Below are positions 24,137 to 31,798 of a stretch of DNA of 50,795 nucleotides, in pieces (position 1 is the first letter of the stretch; each line of letters starts with the position of its first letter). The notes under the pieces were generated by a model. It saw only the letters and a list, made by a program, of their open reading frames with translations, did no database searches and had not been told where the DNA came from. The translations under genes were made by a program, and so were the position numbers. Source of the DNA: an uncultured Allofournierella sp. (lineage in GTDB: Bacteria; Bacillota; Clostridia; Oscillospirales; Ruminococcaceae); NCBI GenBank assembly GCA_944382775.1, contig CALWNI010000011.1, positions 1 through 50,795 of the forward strand, given 5' to 3'.

Positions 24137-25978
24137 TCATTCCATAACGGCTTCTTTCAAGTTTCGCAAATCGGCACTTTCGGAAAAATCTTCCCGATCT
24201 AAGGTTAGGCTAGGGTTATAATAGGGGTCACGGATTAACCCTTGGCGGGTAAAGCGGTCCACCAAGCGTTTTTGCTCCCCTGCAAAACGTTCTTTTTTCG
24301 CTTTGTCTTTTTCATCATTGCCACGGCTTTTGCTCTCATAATGATACAAACGGGCGTAAGGTGTCCAGACAATGCGATATCCTGCATCGCGTACCCGCAA
24401 GCAGAAATCCACATCGTTAAATGCCACGGTAAAGGCTTCATCCAGTCCTTGTATCTCATCGTAAACTTGGGTACGCACCAGCAAACAAGCCGCAGTAACT
24501 GCCGAAAAGTCCTGCACGGTGGCAATGCGGAACATGTAGCCGCTTCCGCCTGCTTTGCGGTATTTGTGGCTATGGCCTGCATATCCGCCTAAACCGGTAA
24601 TGATGCCTGCATGCTGAATGGTGTCATCGGGATAATACAGCATTGCACCGCAGATGGCTGCCCCGGGACGGCTGGCCTGCATGAGCATTTCGGTCAACCA
24701 CTCGCCATTGATGACTTCTACGTCATTGTTCAACAGCAACAAATACTCACCCTTGGCAAAGGTTCGGCCAAAATTATTGATGGCAGAAAAGTTAAAGCCA
24801 CCCTTATAGTACACCACATTACAATTGGGGTAACGGTGCTGCAACTGCTCGTAATAGGCAAAGGTCGCAGGGTCGGTGGAGTTATTCTCAATCACAATGA
24901 CCTCAAACCGCTGCCATGTGGTTTTTGTATAAATGGATTGCAGGCACTTTTCCAAGTCATCAATGTGGTCTTTGTTGGGGATTAAGATACTAACCAGCGG
25001 TTCGCCGGAAATGACCCAATCTACCTTATAGGTGCTGGGAAAAAGACCGTCGCGCACTTCACCTTGCTGTCCTGTACGCTGAAGATGTTCGCTAATGGCC
25101 TTTTTTGCTGCTTTTGCCACATAGGGCTTTGCCTCTACGCCGCCACTGGTGCTGCCGCTATGCACACGCCAATAATACAAAACTTGGGGTACATGTACAA
25201 TTTGTGCAGGCTGCAACTGTTCAATCAAGCGCAAAAACAGGTCATGATCCTGGCTTCCGTCACATTCCGACCGTTCGCCGCCCACACGCCAAAACAATTC
25301 ACGCTGGAATACCGCCAAATGGCAAATATAATTACAGCACAGCAGGTAATCCGGGGCATAGTTTGGCTTAAAATGCCCCACCATAGGCTTTTTGATGTTT
25401 TTGGTGAATAAGGCCTCATCGCTGTACAAAAACAGTGCTCCGGTTTTTTCAATGGTTTTTTGCATGGTATAAACGGCATGAGGGGCCAAGAGATCATCGT
25501 GATCTGCCAAAGCCAGATACTCGCCTGTGGCAAGTTCTGCCGCTGCATTGGTATTGGCACTGATGCCAAGATTTTGCACCGTTTTATAACAAATGCGCCC
25601 CTGTGCAGACTCCATTGCCTGCTTTACCAGCTGTTCTACCTGGGGCTGATGCTCTGCATCCGAGGCATCGGCAAGGCATAGCTGCCAGTTTGGGCTGGTT
25701 TGATTTAACACGCTGTTCAAAAGCTCTTGCAGATAGCGTTTTGGGGTGTTATAAAGCGGTACGCAAATCGAGATGGTTGGCCCGGGCATGGTTTGTTTGC
25801 ACAACGCTCTTTGCTGTTCCAGCACCTGCTTTTTTGGCAAATACCGGGCTTTTTTTCCAAAAAAGCGACGGCGTACAAAACCGGCTGCACGTTTGCAAAC
25901 CGGGCCTAAGCCCTCTTCGCGCAGAACCTGAACCGCATAACCGAACAGCTCTTTCATTCGTTTTATTCTTAAATGCAC
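24137..25978 (-). CDS. Double-domain GT2 glycosyltransferase (rhamnosyltransferase-like), paralogue 1
   Basis: A 613-residue cytosolic enzyme with two tandem GT-A domains. The first (about residues 65-280) begins ISICVPLYNTPKRYLQELL and has an acidic LADHDD metal site; the second (about 325-560) begins VSILIPNKDHIDDLEKCL and has LLLNNDVE, as in rhamnosyl/galactofuranosyl transferases. A basic N-terminal region of about 60 residues precedes the domains. The start is GTG 25978 after AAAGGTGG; GTG 25987 overlaps that site. It is the last transferase of the polysaccharide operon and closely resembles its upstream neighbour, so the two probably add alternating or adjacent residues. Confidence 0.88.
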   Translation of the reverse strand: MHLRIKRMKELFGYAVQVLREEGLGPVCKRAAGFVRRRFFGKKARYLPKKQVLEQQRALCKQTMPGPTISICVPLYNTPKRYLQELLNSVLNQTSPNWQLCLADASDAEHQPQVEQLVKQAMESAQGRICYKTVQNLGISANTNAAAELATGEYLALADHDDLLAPHAVYTMQKTIEKTGALFLYSDEALFTKNIKKPMVGHFKPNYAPDYLLCCNYICHLAVFQRELFWRVGGERSECDGSQDHDLFLRLIEQLQPAQIVHVPQVLYYWRVHSGSTSGGVEAKPYVAKAAKKAISEHLQRTGQQGEVRDGLFPSTYKVDWVISGEPLVSILIPNKDHIDDLEKCLQSIYTKTTWQRFEVIVIENNSTDPATFAYYEQLQHRYPNCNVVYYKGGFNFSAINNFGRTFAKGEYLLLLNNDVEVINGEWLTEMLMQASRPGAAICGAMLYYPDDTIQHAGIITGLGGYAGHSHKYRKAGGSGYMFRIATVQDFSAVTAACLLVRTQVYDEIQGLDEAFTVAFNDVDFCLRVRDAGYRIVWTPYARLYHYESKSRGNDEKDKAKKERFAGEQKRLVDRFTRQGLIRDPYYNPSLTLDREDFSESADLRNLKEAVME

Positions 25979-26004
25979 AAAAACCACCTTTTCTGCCCAA
26001 TCAA

Positions 26005-27882
26005 TTACTTCAGGCCATAATTTTCAAACAAAAGATTAAAATGACGATTGTAATAGGGATCGCCCTGTTCAATCAAATCATGATAGGTTTCAATAAAGTT
26101 TGCTTTTTCCCGTTCATACCGCTTTTGGTTTTCGCTCAGGGTATCCAAACCACGGCTTTTGCTTTCGTGATGATATGCCTGTGCAAATGGGGTGAAAACA
26201 TTCAGCAATCCTTTTGCATGCAATTTCAAACACAAGTCCACATCGTTGTATGCCACAGCAAACTTTTCTTCGTCCAAACCGCCGCAAGCATCGTACAGCT
26301 CGGCTTTTACCATAAGGCATGCGCCCGTTACCGCCATCATATTCTGCGGTGTGGCAAGGCGGTATAAATCCCCTGCCGATGCTCTGGGGTGGCTCTTATG
26401 GCTGTGGCCTGCGGTTCCGTTGATTCCTAAAAATACACCGGCATGCTGAATGGTATCGTCAGGGAAATACAGCTTTGCACCCACACAGCCCACATCCGAA
26501 CGCTGGCTATACATCAGCATTTCCACCAGAAAACCGTCGGTTAGCAGTTCCACATCGTTATTTAACAGCAGCAGCTGCTCGCCCTTTGCGTAACGGCGGC
26601 CAAAATTATTGATGGCAGAAAAGTTAAAGCTGCCCTCATACTTAACTACCTGTAAGCAGGAGAACTTCTTTTTGGCTTCTTCGTAATAGGCAAAGGTTGC
26701 AGGGTCAGTGGAATTGTTTTCAATCACAATCACTTCAAAACGATTGTATCCGGCATGCCGATATAGGCTTTCCAAACAGCGGGACAAATCTTCCACATGG
26801 TCTTTGTTGGGAATTAAAATGCTAATAAGCGGATGACTTGTCAATTCATATCGTACCCGATAGGCACCGGGGCAGCCTTCGATGCGTTCGGCACGACCTT
26901 CCAGGCCAATGCGCTCCAAATGGGCATCAATGGCACGTTCGCCTGCCGCCAGTGCATAGGGCTTTGCCTCCATGGAAGAAGCGGTGGAAGCCGCATGACT
27001 GCGCCAGATATACAGTGCATAGGGGATGTGGGTAATTTTCTTTGCTTTTTCGGTTAAGCGCAAAATCAATTCAAAATCTTGGCTGCCGTCGTATTTCACA
27101 CGCTCACCGCCGCCTGCCTTGCCAAACAATTCCTTGCTAAAGGCCGACAGATGGGTAATATAGTTGCATCCCCGCAGATAATCCGGCGAAAAATCTGGTT
27201 TAAAATGATAATCCACCAACTGCTTTAAATCGGCACTTAGCACGATTTCATCGGAATAGACAAAGTCTGCACCGTCTACCGCCGCCTTTGCAACCTCAAA
27301 CAAGGCATTTTTGTACAGTACATCGTCATGGTCCAGCAGAGTGAACCAATCACCGGTAGCCAGTGCAAATCCTGCGTTGGTATTGGCACTAATGCCTTTG
27401 TTTTCTGCCAGCTTTTGATAGACAATGCGAGTATCGGCAGCGGCATATTCTTGAATGGTTTTGCCCACTTCTTCATGGGCTTCGTCCGATGCATCTGCCA
27501 AAACCAGCTGCCACTTTTCATAGCTTTGCTGGGTAACGCTTTCGATCATATCCCGCAAAAAGGGCAACGGGGTATTGTATACCGGTACAATTACACTGAT
27601 GGTAGGGCCACCGGGTACCCCTGCCGCCCGTTGTTCCCGCAGCATACGGCGGGTGGGCAAATCGGCCCGATACTGCCAAGTATCCCGATGCAACGCCAAA
27701 TTGATTCGAAAACTAATTTCACGCCATAAGGCTTCTGCCCCCTGTTCCCGCGCAACCTGCACAGACCAACCAAATACTTTGCTGATGTGTTTGGGGTTTA
27801 AAAGCCGTTTTGCCATTCCGCCAATGCTGTCTTTTTTTGCAACATCTGCCGGCAACGCCTGCTCTTGTTTATCCTTTGCCAT
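26005..27882 (-). CDS. Double-domain GT2 glycosyltransferase (rhamnosyltransferase-like), paralogue 2
   Basis: A 625-residue enzyme with the same two-domain GT-A plan: ISVIVPVYNTPLPFLRDMI (first), LLDHDD, then LISILIPNKDHVEDLSRCLESLY (second) and LLLLNNDVELL. Long blocks are near-identical to the downstream gene, for example EVIVIENNSTDPATFAYYE, which shows tandem duplication followed by divergence. The start is ATG 27882 with AGGGGA about nine bases upstream; the frame is open 20 codons further but without a ribosome site. It lies 80 bases after the ABC-exporter ATPase gene. The sugar and linkage are unknown. Confidence 0.88.
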   Translation of the reverse strand: MAKDKQEQALPADVAKKDSIGGMAKRLLNPKHISKVFGWSVQVAREQGAEALWREISFRINLALHRDTWQYRADLPTRRMLREQRAAGVPGGPTISVIVPVYNTPLPFLRDMIESVTQQSYEKWQLVLADASDEAHEEVGKTIQEYAAADTRIVYQKLAENKGISANTNAGFALATGDWFTLLDHDDVLYKNALFEVAKAAVDGADFVYSDEIVLSADLKQLVDYHFKPDFSPDYLRGCNYITHLSAFSKELFGKAGGGERVKYDGSQDFELILRLTEKAKKITHIPYALYIWRSHAASTASSMEAKPYALAAGERAIDAHLERIGLEGRAERIEGCPGAYRVRYELTSHPLISILIPNKDHVEDLSRCLESLYRHAGYNRFEVIVIENNSTDPATFAYYEEAKKKFSCLQVVKYEGSFNFSAINNFGRRYAKGEQLLLLNNDVELLTDGFLVEMLMYSQRSDVGCVGAKLYFPDDTIQHAGVFLGINGTAGHSHKSHPRASAGDLYRLATPQNMMAVTGACLMVKAELYDACGGLDEEKFAVAYNDVDLCLKLHAKGLLNVFTPFAQAYHHESKSRGLDTLSENQKRYEREKANFIETYHDLIEQGDPYYNRHFNLLFENYGLK

Positions 27883-27962
27883 ATATTCGATTCCCCTGTT
27901 TGAAAACAGCCAAGAGCAACCGTGCCGCTTGTTGTGCCGCACAGTACCTTGGCTGTCGTGTT

Positions 27963-28703
27963 TTATTGCTCTCGTGTTGTGTGTTTATATGCTTCGCATA
28001 CTTCTTGGGTTGGGCCATTCATTTTAATGCGGCCATGCTCAAGCCATGCCACCTTGTTGCACATACGCTCGATTTGTTCAATGGAATGGCTAACCAAAAT
28101 AACAGTAGTGCCGCCGCTCATCAATGCCTGCATGCGCTTTTCGCACTTTTCCTGGAACAAAAAGTCACCTACTGCCAAAATTTCATCTGCAATGAGGATA
28201 TCCGGTTTGGTGATGGTTGCCACAGCAAATGCCAAACGGGCCACCATGCCGCTGGAATAGTTTTTCAGCGGTACATCCAAAAATTCGCGCAGCTCGCTGA
28301 ACTCTACAATTTCCTCAAAGTGGGCATCGATATACTTGGGGCTAAAGCCCAATACCGTACCGTTCAGATAGATGTTCTCGCGGGCTGTCAGGTCCATATC
28401 AAAACCTGCACCAAGCTCAATCAACGGCGCAATGGTACCTCGCACACGGCAGGTACCGCTGCTGGGTTTGTATACGCCGGAAATTACCTTTAACAAGGTG
28501 GATTTTCCGCTGCCGTTTAAGCCAATCAGACCGTAAAAATCACCGGGCTGAACGTCCAGGCTTACTTCTTTGAGTGCATAAAACTCATCAAACCGCAGCG
28601 TACCTTTTACCAGCTGCAAAAAATATTCTTTTAGACTTTCGCTTTTTTCTTTTGCCAGATTAAAACGCATGGAAACGTTGTCTACCTGAATAATGGGTTC
28701 CAT
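27963..28703 (-). CDS. Polysaccharide/teichoic acid ABC exporter ATP-binding protein (Wzt/TagH-like)
   Basis: A 246-residue ATPase that pairs with the permease encoded just upstream to flip a finished lipid-linked glycan across the membrane. Walker A GLNGSGKST, signature YSSGMVARLAFAVA (the MxxRLAF form typical of Wzt/TagH/KpsT) and Walker B PDILIADEILAVGD are intact. It has only the nucleotide-binding domain, without the C-terminal carbohydrate-binding domain that long Wzt proteins use to select capped chains. ATG 28703 has AAAGGAGG upstream. Confidence 0.92.
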   Translation of the reverse strand: MEPIIQVDNVSMRFNLAKEKSESLKEYFLQLVKGTLRFDEFYALKEVSLDVQPGDFYGLIGLNGSGKSTLLKVISGVYKPSSGTCRVRGTIAPLIELGAGFDMDLTARENIYLNGTVLGFSPKYIDAHFEEIVEFSELREFLDVPLKNYSSGMVARLAFAVATITKPDILIADEILAVGDFLFQEKCEKRMQALMSGGTTVILVSHSIEQIERMCNKVAWLEHGRIKMNGPTQEVCEAYKHTTREQ

Positions 28704-28718
28704 CAACAGCGCCTCCTT

Positions 28719-29519
28719 TTACATATACAGGACAAATTTGTCCTGTGTTTTCTTAAATACAAACAGACCCAGTGCCAACATGACCAGTGCCCATACACCG
28801 CAGATTGCAACTTGTGCCCCACTGAGCAACTGGCCATACAGAACCGTTGCACGGAATGCGGTAATGTACTGGTAAATGGGGTTGCAATTAATTGCAGCAA
28901 TCAGCAGCGGAACACTTGCAAACTGCTGGGCAGGATCATAGAAAATGGCCGAAAACCACATTAAAATGGTGGTAAACACTTCCCACAAATGAATCACATC
29001 GCGGAAGAACACCGCCAACGCCGATAAAATCATGCCTGCACCCAAGCTAAATACTGCTAAGGTCAGCAAGGGGTAAATGCCAAGGAATATGGTTGCATGC
29101 AGCGGTGTGCCGGTAACTACCATAACAATGACCAAAGCAATAAAGCTAAACAGGCAGTTGACCATGGCAAAGCAAATTTTTTGCAGCGGAAAAATATATT
29201 TGGGAATATACACCTTGCGCAGCAGCAATGCGTTGCCCATAATGCTGGACATAGCCATAGTGGTTGCTTCACGGAAAAAGGTGAACAACAACTGACCGAT
29301 TACCAGATAAACGGCATAATTGCTGCCTGCACCGCCGCGAATGCCGCCCATCATGGGGGCAAATACCACAAACATAACGGCACACATCATCAAGGGGTTC
29401 AGTACGCTCCATGCCACACCCAAAATACTGCGGCGATACTTCAGCTTAAAATCACGGCTGATTAAATTGTATAACAGATACCGATAACGCAAAAAGTCCT
29501 GTACGTATAATTTTAACAT
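28719..29519 (-). CDS. Polysaccharide ABC exporter permease (Wzm/TagG-like, ABC-2 type)
   Basis: A 266-residue ABC-2 membrane protein with six hydrophobic segments. The N-terminal FLRYRYLLYNLISRDFKLKYRRSILGVAWS pattern (shortened here as RDFKLKYRRSILGVAWS) and the late WFSAIFYDPAQ are typical of Wzm/TagG/RfbA permeases. It lies 15 bases before its ATPase gene and 13 bases after the epimerase gene. It forms the channel for lipid-linked polysaccharide or teichoic acid export. Confidence 0.92.
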   Translation of the reverse strand: MLKLYVQDFLRYRYLLYNLISRDFKLKYRRSILGVAWSVLNPLMMCAVMFVVFAPMMGGIRGGAGSNYAVYLVIGQLLFTFFREATTMAMSSIMGNALLLRKVYIPKYIFPLQKICFAMVNCLFSFIALVIVMVVTGTPLHATIFLGIYPLLTLAVFSLGAGMILSALAVFFRDVIHLWEVFTTILMWFSAIFYDPAQQFASVPLLIAAINCNPIYQYITAFRATVLYGQLLSGAQVAICGVWALVMLALGLFVFKKTQDKFVLYM

Positions 29520-29532
29520 CTATCTTGCTCCC

Positions 29533-30099
29533 TTAAAAGTTTGCAAAGCAATCAAAATTCTGCTCAGCAAACGGGATATGCTTTTTATCCTTTTCGCTCA
29601 GCATATAAGCGCAGCCACAGTCGGGCCATTCCACCTTTACGGTGGGGTCATTGTAAGGAATGCCGCCGTCCGATGTGGGGTCGTAATAATCGGTGCATTT
29701 ATAGCAGAATTCTGCCTCATCACTCATAACCAAAAAGCCGTGGGCAAAGCCCTTGGGTACATAAAACTGCTTTTTGTTTTCGGCACTCAGGGTAATGCCA
29801 ACCCACTGACCAAAGGTTTCGCTGTTGGGGCGGCAGTCCACCGCAACGTCAAACACTTCGCCTTTGGTTACACGCACCAATTTCCCCTGGGTATGTGCAG
29901 TTTGAAAATGCAACCCACGCAATACACCGCGAACCGACTTAGACTGGTTATCCTGCACGAATTCATCGGTGATGCCTGCTGCTGCAAACTCTTCTTTTTG
30001 AAAGGTTTCCATAAAATAGCCGCGGTCGTCGCCAAACACAGTGGGCTCTACAATCAGAACGCCCGGCAATTTTGTAGCAATAAAATTAAACTTACCCAT
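29533..30099 (-). CDS. rfbC: dTDP-4-dehydrorhamnose 3,5-epimerase (RmlC-like)
   Basis: A 188-residue cupin enzyme that epimerises dTDP-4-keto-6-deoxyglucose toward L-rhamnose. The catalytic His motif VLRGLHFQ, the KLVRVTKGEVFDVAVD core and the C-terminal CTDYYDPTSDGGIPYND match RmlC at normal length. The start is ATG 30099 with AGGAG nine bases upstream; an in-frame ATG at 30117 precedes the site. RmlA, RmlB and RmlD are not in the window. Beside QdtA/QdtB it may supply dTDP-rhamnose, or act on the shared 4-keto intermediate. Confidence 0.9.
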   Translation of the reverse strand: MGKFNFIATKLPGVLIVEPTVFGDDRGYFMETFQKEEFAAAGITDEFVQDNQSKSVRGVLRGLHFQTAHTQGKLVRVTKGEVFDVAVDCRPNSETFGQWVGITLSAENKKQFYVPKGFAHGFLVMSDEAEFCYKCTDYYDPTSDGGIPYNDPTVKVEWPDCGCAYMLSEKDKKHIPFAEQNFDCFANF

Positions 30100-30120
30100 T
30101 GTTTTCTTCTCCTGCATTGT

Positions 30121-30543
30121 TCACTGCTGTGCAATTTCGGCACAAAAGGCATCGTAATCTCGGATATACTCCTGCCCGTCGTAATGCTCGCTGGAAAGAA
30201 CCAGCAGCACGCTATCCGCCGAAAAATCATACATATCTTTCCACACCATACGGGGAATGTAAATGCCTGTGTTGGGCTGCTCCAAACAATACACATGCTC
30301 CTGCCCCAAACCATCGGCCACGCGCACCTTACTTTGCCCTGCCACATTAATTAAAACAAATTCGCTGTTGCGGTTTGCGTGCTGGCCACGAATTACTGTA
30401 GCATCGCTGCCATACATATAGAATACACGTTTGATTTCAAAGGGAACATCCTGCAAGCCTTCTACCACAATCAGACTGCCCCGTTCATCGCCCAAATCAC
30501 CAAAACGCAGCATTTTTACCTTATCATAATTTTGGTTTTTCAT
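30121..30543 (-). CDS. dTDP-4-keto-6-deoxyhexose 3,4-ketoisomerase (QdtA/FdtA, WxcM-like cupin)
   Basis: A 140-residue cupin-fold enzyme that shifts the keto group from C4 to C3 of dTDP-4-keto-6-deoxyglucose. The family blocks are GDERGSLIVVEGLQDVPFEIKRVF and TVIRGQHANRNSEFVLINVAGQ; QdtA/FdtA have RGxHAH at this position, so the second His is replaced by Asn here. The start is ATG 30543, whose ATGA overlaps the aminotransferase stop. The product would be Qui3N (QdtA-type) or Fuc3N (FdtA-type); sequence alone does not separate them. Confidence 0.85.
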   Translation of the reverse strand: MKNQNYDKVKMLRFGDLGDERGSLIVVEGLQDVPFEIKRVFYMYGSDATVIRGQHANRNSEFVLINVAGQSKVRVADGLGQEHVYCLEQPNTGIYIPRMVWKDMYDFSADSVLLVLSSEHYDGQEYIRDYDAFCAEIAQQ

Positions 30544-31646
30544 GTTGTGGGCTCCCATTCATTTATTGCATCAATGACATAATGCTGTTCTTCTTCGGTC
30601 ATACCGTTGTACATGGGCAAACTCAGCACCTCGTCGGCAAACCGCTCCGCAATGGGAAAATCCCCACGCTTTAGCCCCAAATAGGCATACGCTTCGGACA
30701 AATGCGGCGGAATGGGATAGTGAATAATGGTACCAATGCCCCGTTCTTTCAAGTAGTCTGCCAATTGGTCGCGCCCTTTGGGTACATGAATCACATACTG
30801 ATGCCAGGTAGAATCTGCCTCCTTGTGAATTTTAGGCAGACGGATATGGGGATTTTTTAATTCCTCATTGTATAATTCCGCAATTACACAACGCTCTGCA
30901 TTAAATTCATCCAGATGCTTTAACTTTACACGCAGCAAACCTGCCTGCAATTCATCCAAGCGGGAGTTTGTGCCCACCATTTTATTGTGGTATCGTTTTT
31001 CGCTGCCGTAGTTGCGAAATACCCGGAACATCTGCGCCAACTCATCGTTATCGGTTACAATGCAGCCTGCATCGCCAAAGGCACCGCAGCCCTTGGTGGG
31101 ATAAAACGAAAAACAGCCCACATCGCCAAAGGTACCGGCGGTTTTTCCGTTCCAATGGTTGCCGTGGCTTTGTGCGCAATCTTCCACTACCTTTAAATTG
31201 TGTTTGCGGGCTATCTGCATGATTTTGGTCATATCGCAGGCTTGTCCGTACAAATGAACCGCCAAAATTGCTTTGGTTTTGGGGGTAATGGCAGCTTCAA
31301 TTTTATCGGCATCCAGGTTATCGTACTCATCGGGCTCTACAAATACCGGGGTTGCTCCGTTCATGGAAATGCCCATTACACAGGCAATGTATGCGTTTGC
31401 ACACACAATCACTTCGTCGCCGGCACCAATTCCCAGCAGCCGAAAACTAATCCATAAGGCATCCAACCCACTGGCCAGACCTACACAGTGTTTTGCTCCG
31501 ATGTAAGCAGCCCATTCTTGTTCAAATGCAGCCACTTCCTTGCCCAAAACATACCAGCCACTGCGGAGTACCTGAATGGCTTTTTCTTCGTATTCTGCTG
31601 CATGCAAGCCGTATTGACGCCCCAAATCGTTGGGCATGATATTCAA
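30540..31646 (-). CDS. DegT/DnrJ/EryC1 aminotransferase (QdtB/FdtB-like sugar transaminase)
   Basis: A 368-residue PLP enzyme that aminates C3 of a dTDP-3-keto-6-deoxyhexose to give a 3-amino-3,6-dideoxyhexose. The PLP Lys185 is in SFYPTKGCGAFGDAG, with VVEDCAQSHG (Asp for PLP N1) and NSRLDELQAG typical of the VioA/QdtB group. The start is TTG 31646 with GGGAGGT seven bases before; an ATG at 31637 is too far from it. It is the first gene of the operon and is coupled to the ketoisomerase gene by ATGA overlap, the normal Qdt/Fdt gene order. Confidence 0.9.
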   Translation of the reverse strand: MNIMPNDLGRQYGLHAAEYEEKAIQVLRSGWYVLGKEVAAFEQEWAAYIGAKHCVGLASGLDALWISFRLLGIGAGDEVIVCANAYIACVMGISMNGATPVFVEPDEYDNLDADKIEAAITPKTKAILAVHLYGQACDMTKIMQIARKHNLKVVEDCAQSHGNHWNGKTAGTFGDVGCFSFYPTKGCGAFGDAGCIVTDNDELAQMFRVFRNYGSEKRYHNKMVGTNSRLDELQAGLLRVKLKHLDEFNAERCVIAELYNEELKNPHIRLPKIHKEADSTWHQYVIHVPKGRDQLADYLKERGIGTIIHYPIPPHLSEAYAYLGLKRGDFPIAERFADEVLSLPMYNGMTEEEQHYVIDAINEWEPTT

Positions 31647-31682
31647 TTCGCAAACCTCCCCAGCTTATAATATTCAATGTAT

Positions 31683-31711
31683 ATTTTACCCTATCCGCCT
31701 GCAAAGCGCAA
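31683..31711 (-). promoter_or_regulatory. Candidate promoter of the amino-sugar glycan operon
   Basis: On the minus strand -35 TTGCGC (31711-31706), 17-base spacer, -10 TAAAAT (31688-31683), about 40 bases before the aminotransferase start. The -35 is only a partial match. Confidence 0.5.
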
Positions 31712-31757
31712 TAAAAACTATCTTGCTTGTTGCAACGAATCCATCGTTGCGAAAAAT

Positions 31758-31784
31758 AACCGCCTGCAACTTGGGCAAGCGGTT
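31758..31784 (-). terminator. Intrinsic terminator of dacF
   Basis: On the minus strand a 10-bp stem (31784-31775 with 31767-31758, one G-U pair) is followed by ATTTTTC, 15 bases after the stop codon. A second 7-bp hairpin (31732-31750) lies further downstream. Confidence 0.75.
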
Positions 31785-31798
31785 GTTTTAAAAAAGGT

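Noticed and set aside
25603-26367. 254-codon plus-strand frame spanning two GT2 genes
   Set aside because: It covers the end of one transferase gene and the start of another in antisense; no signals or homologous motifs.
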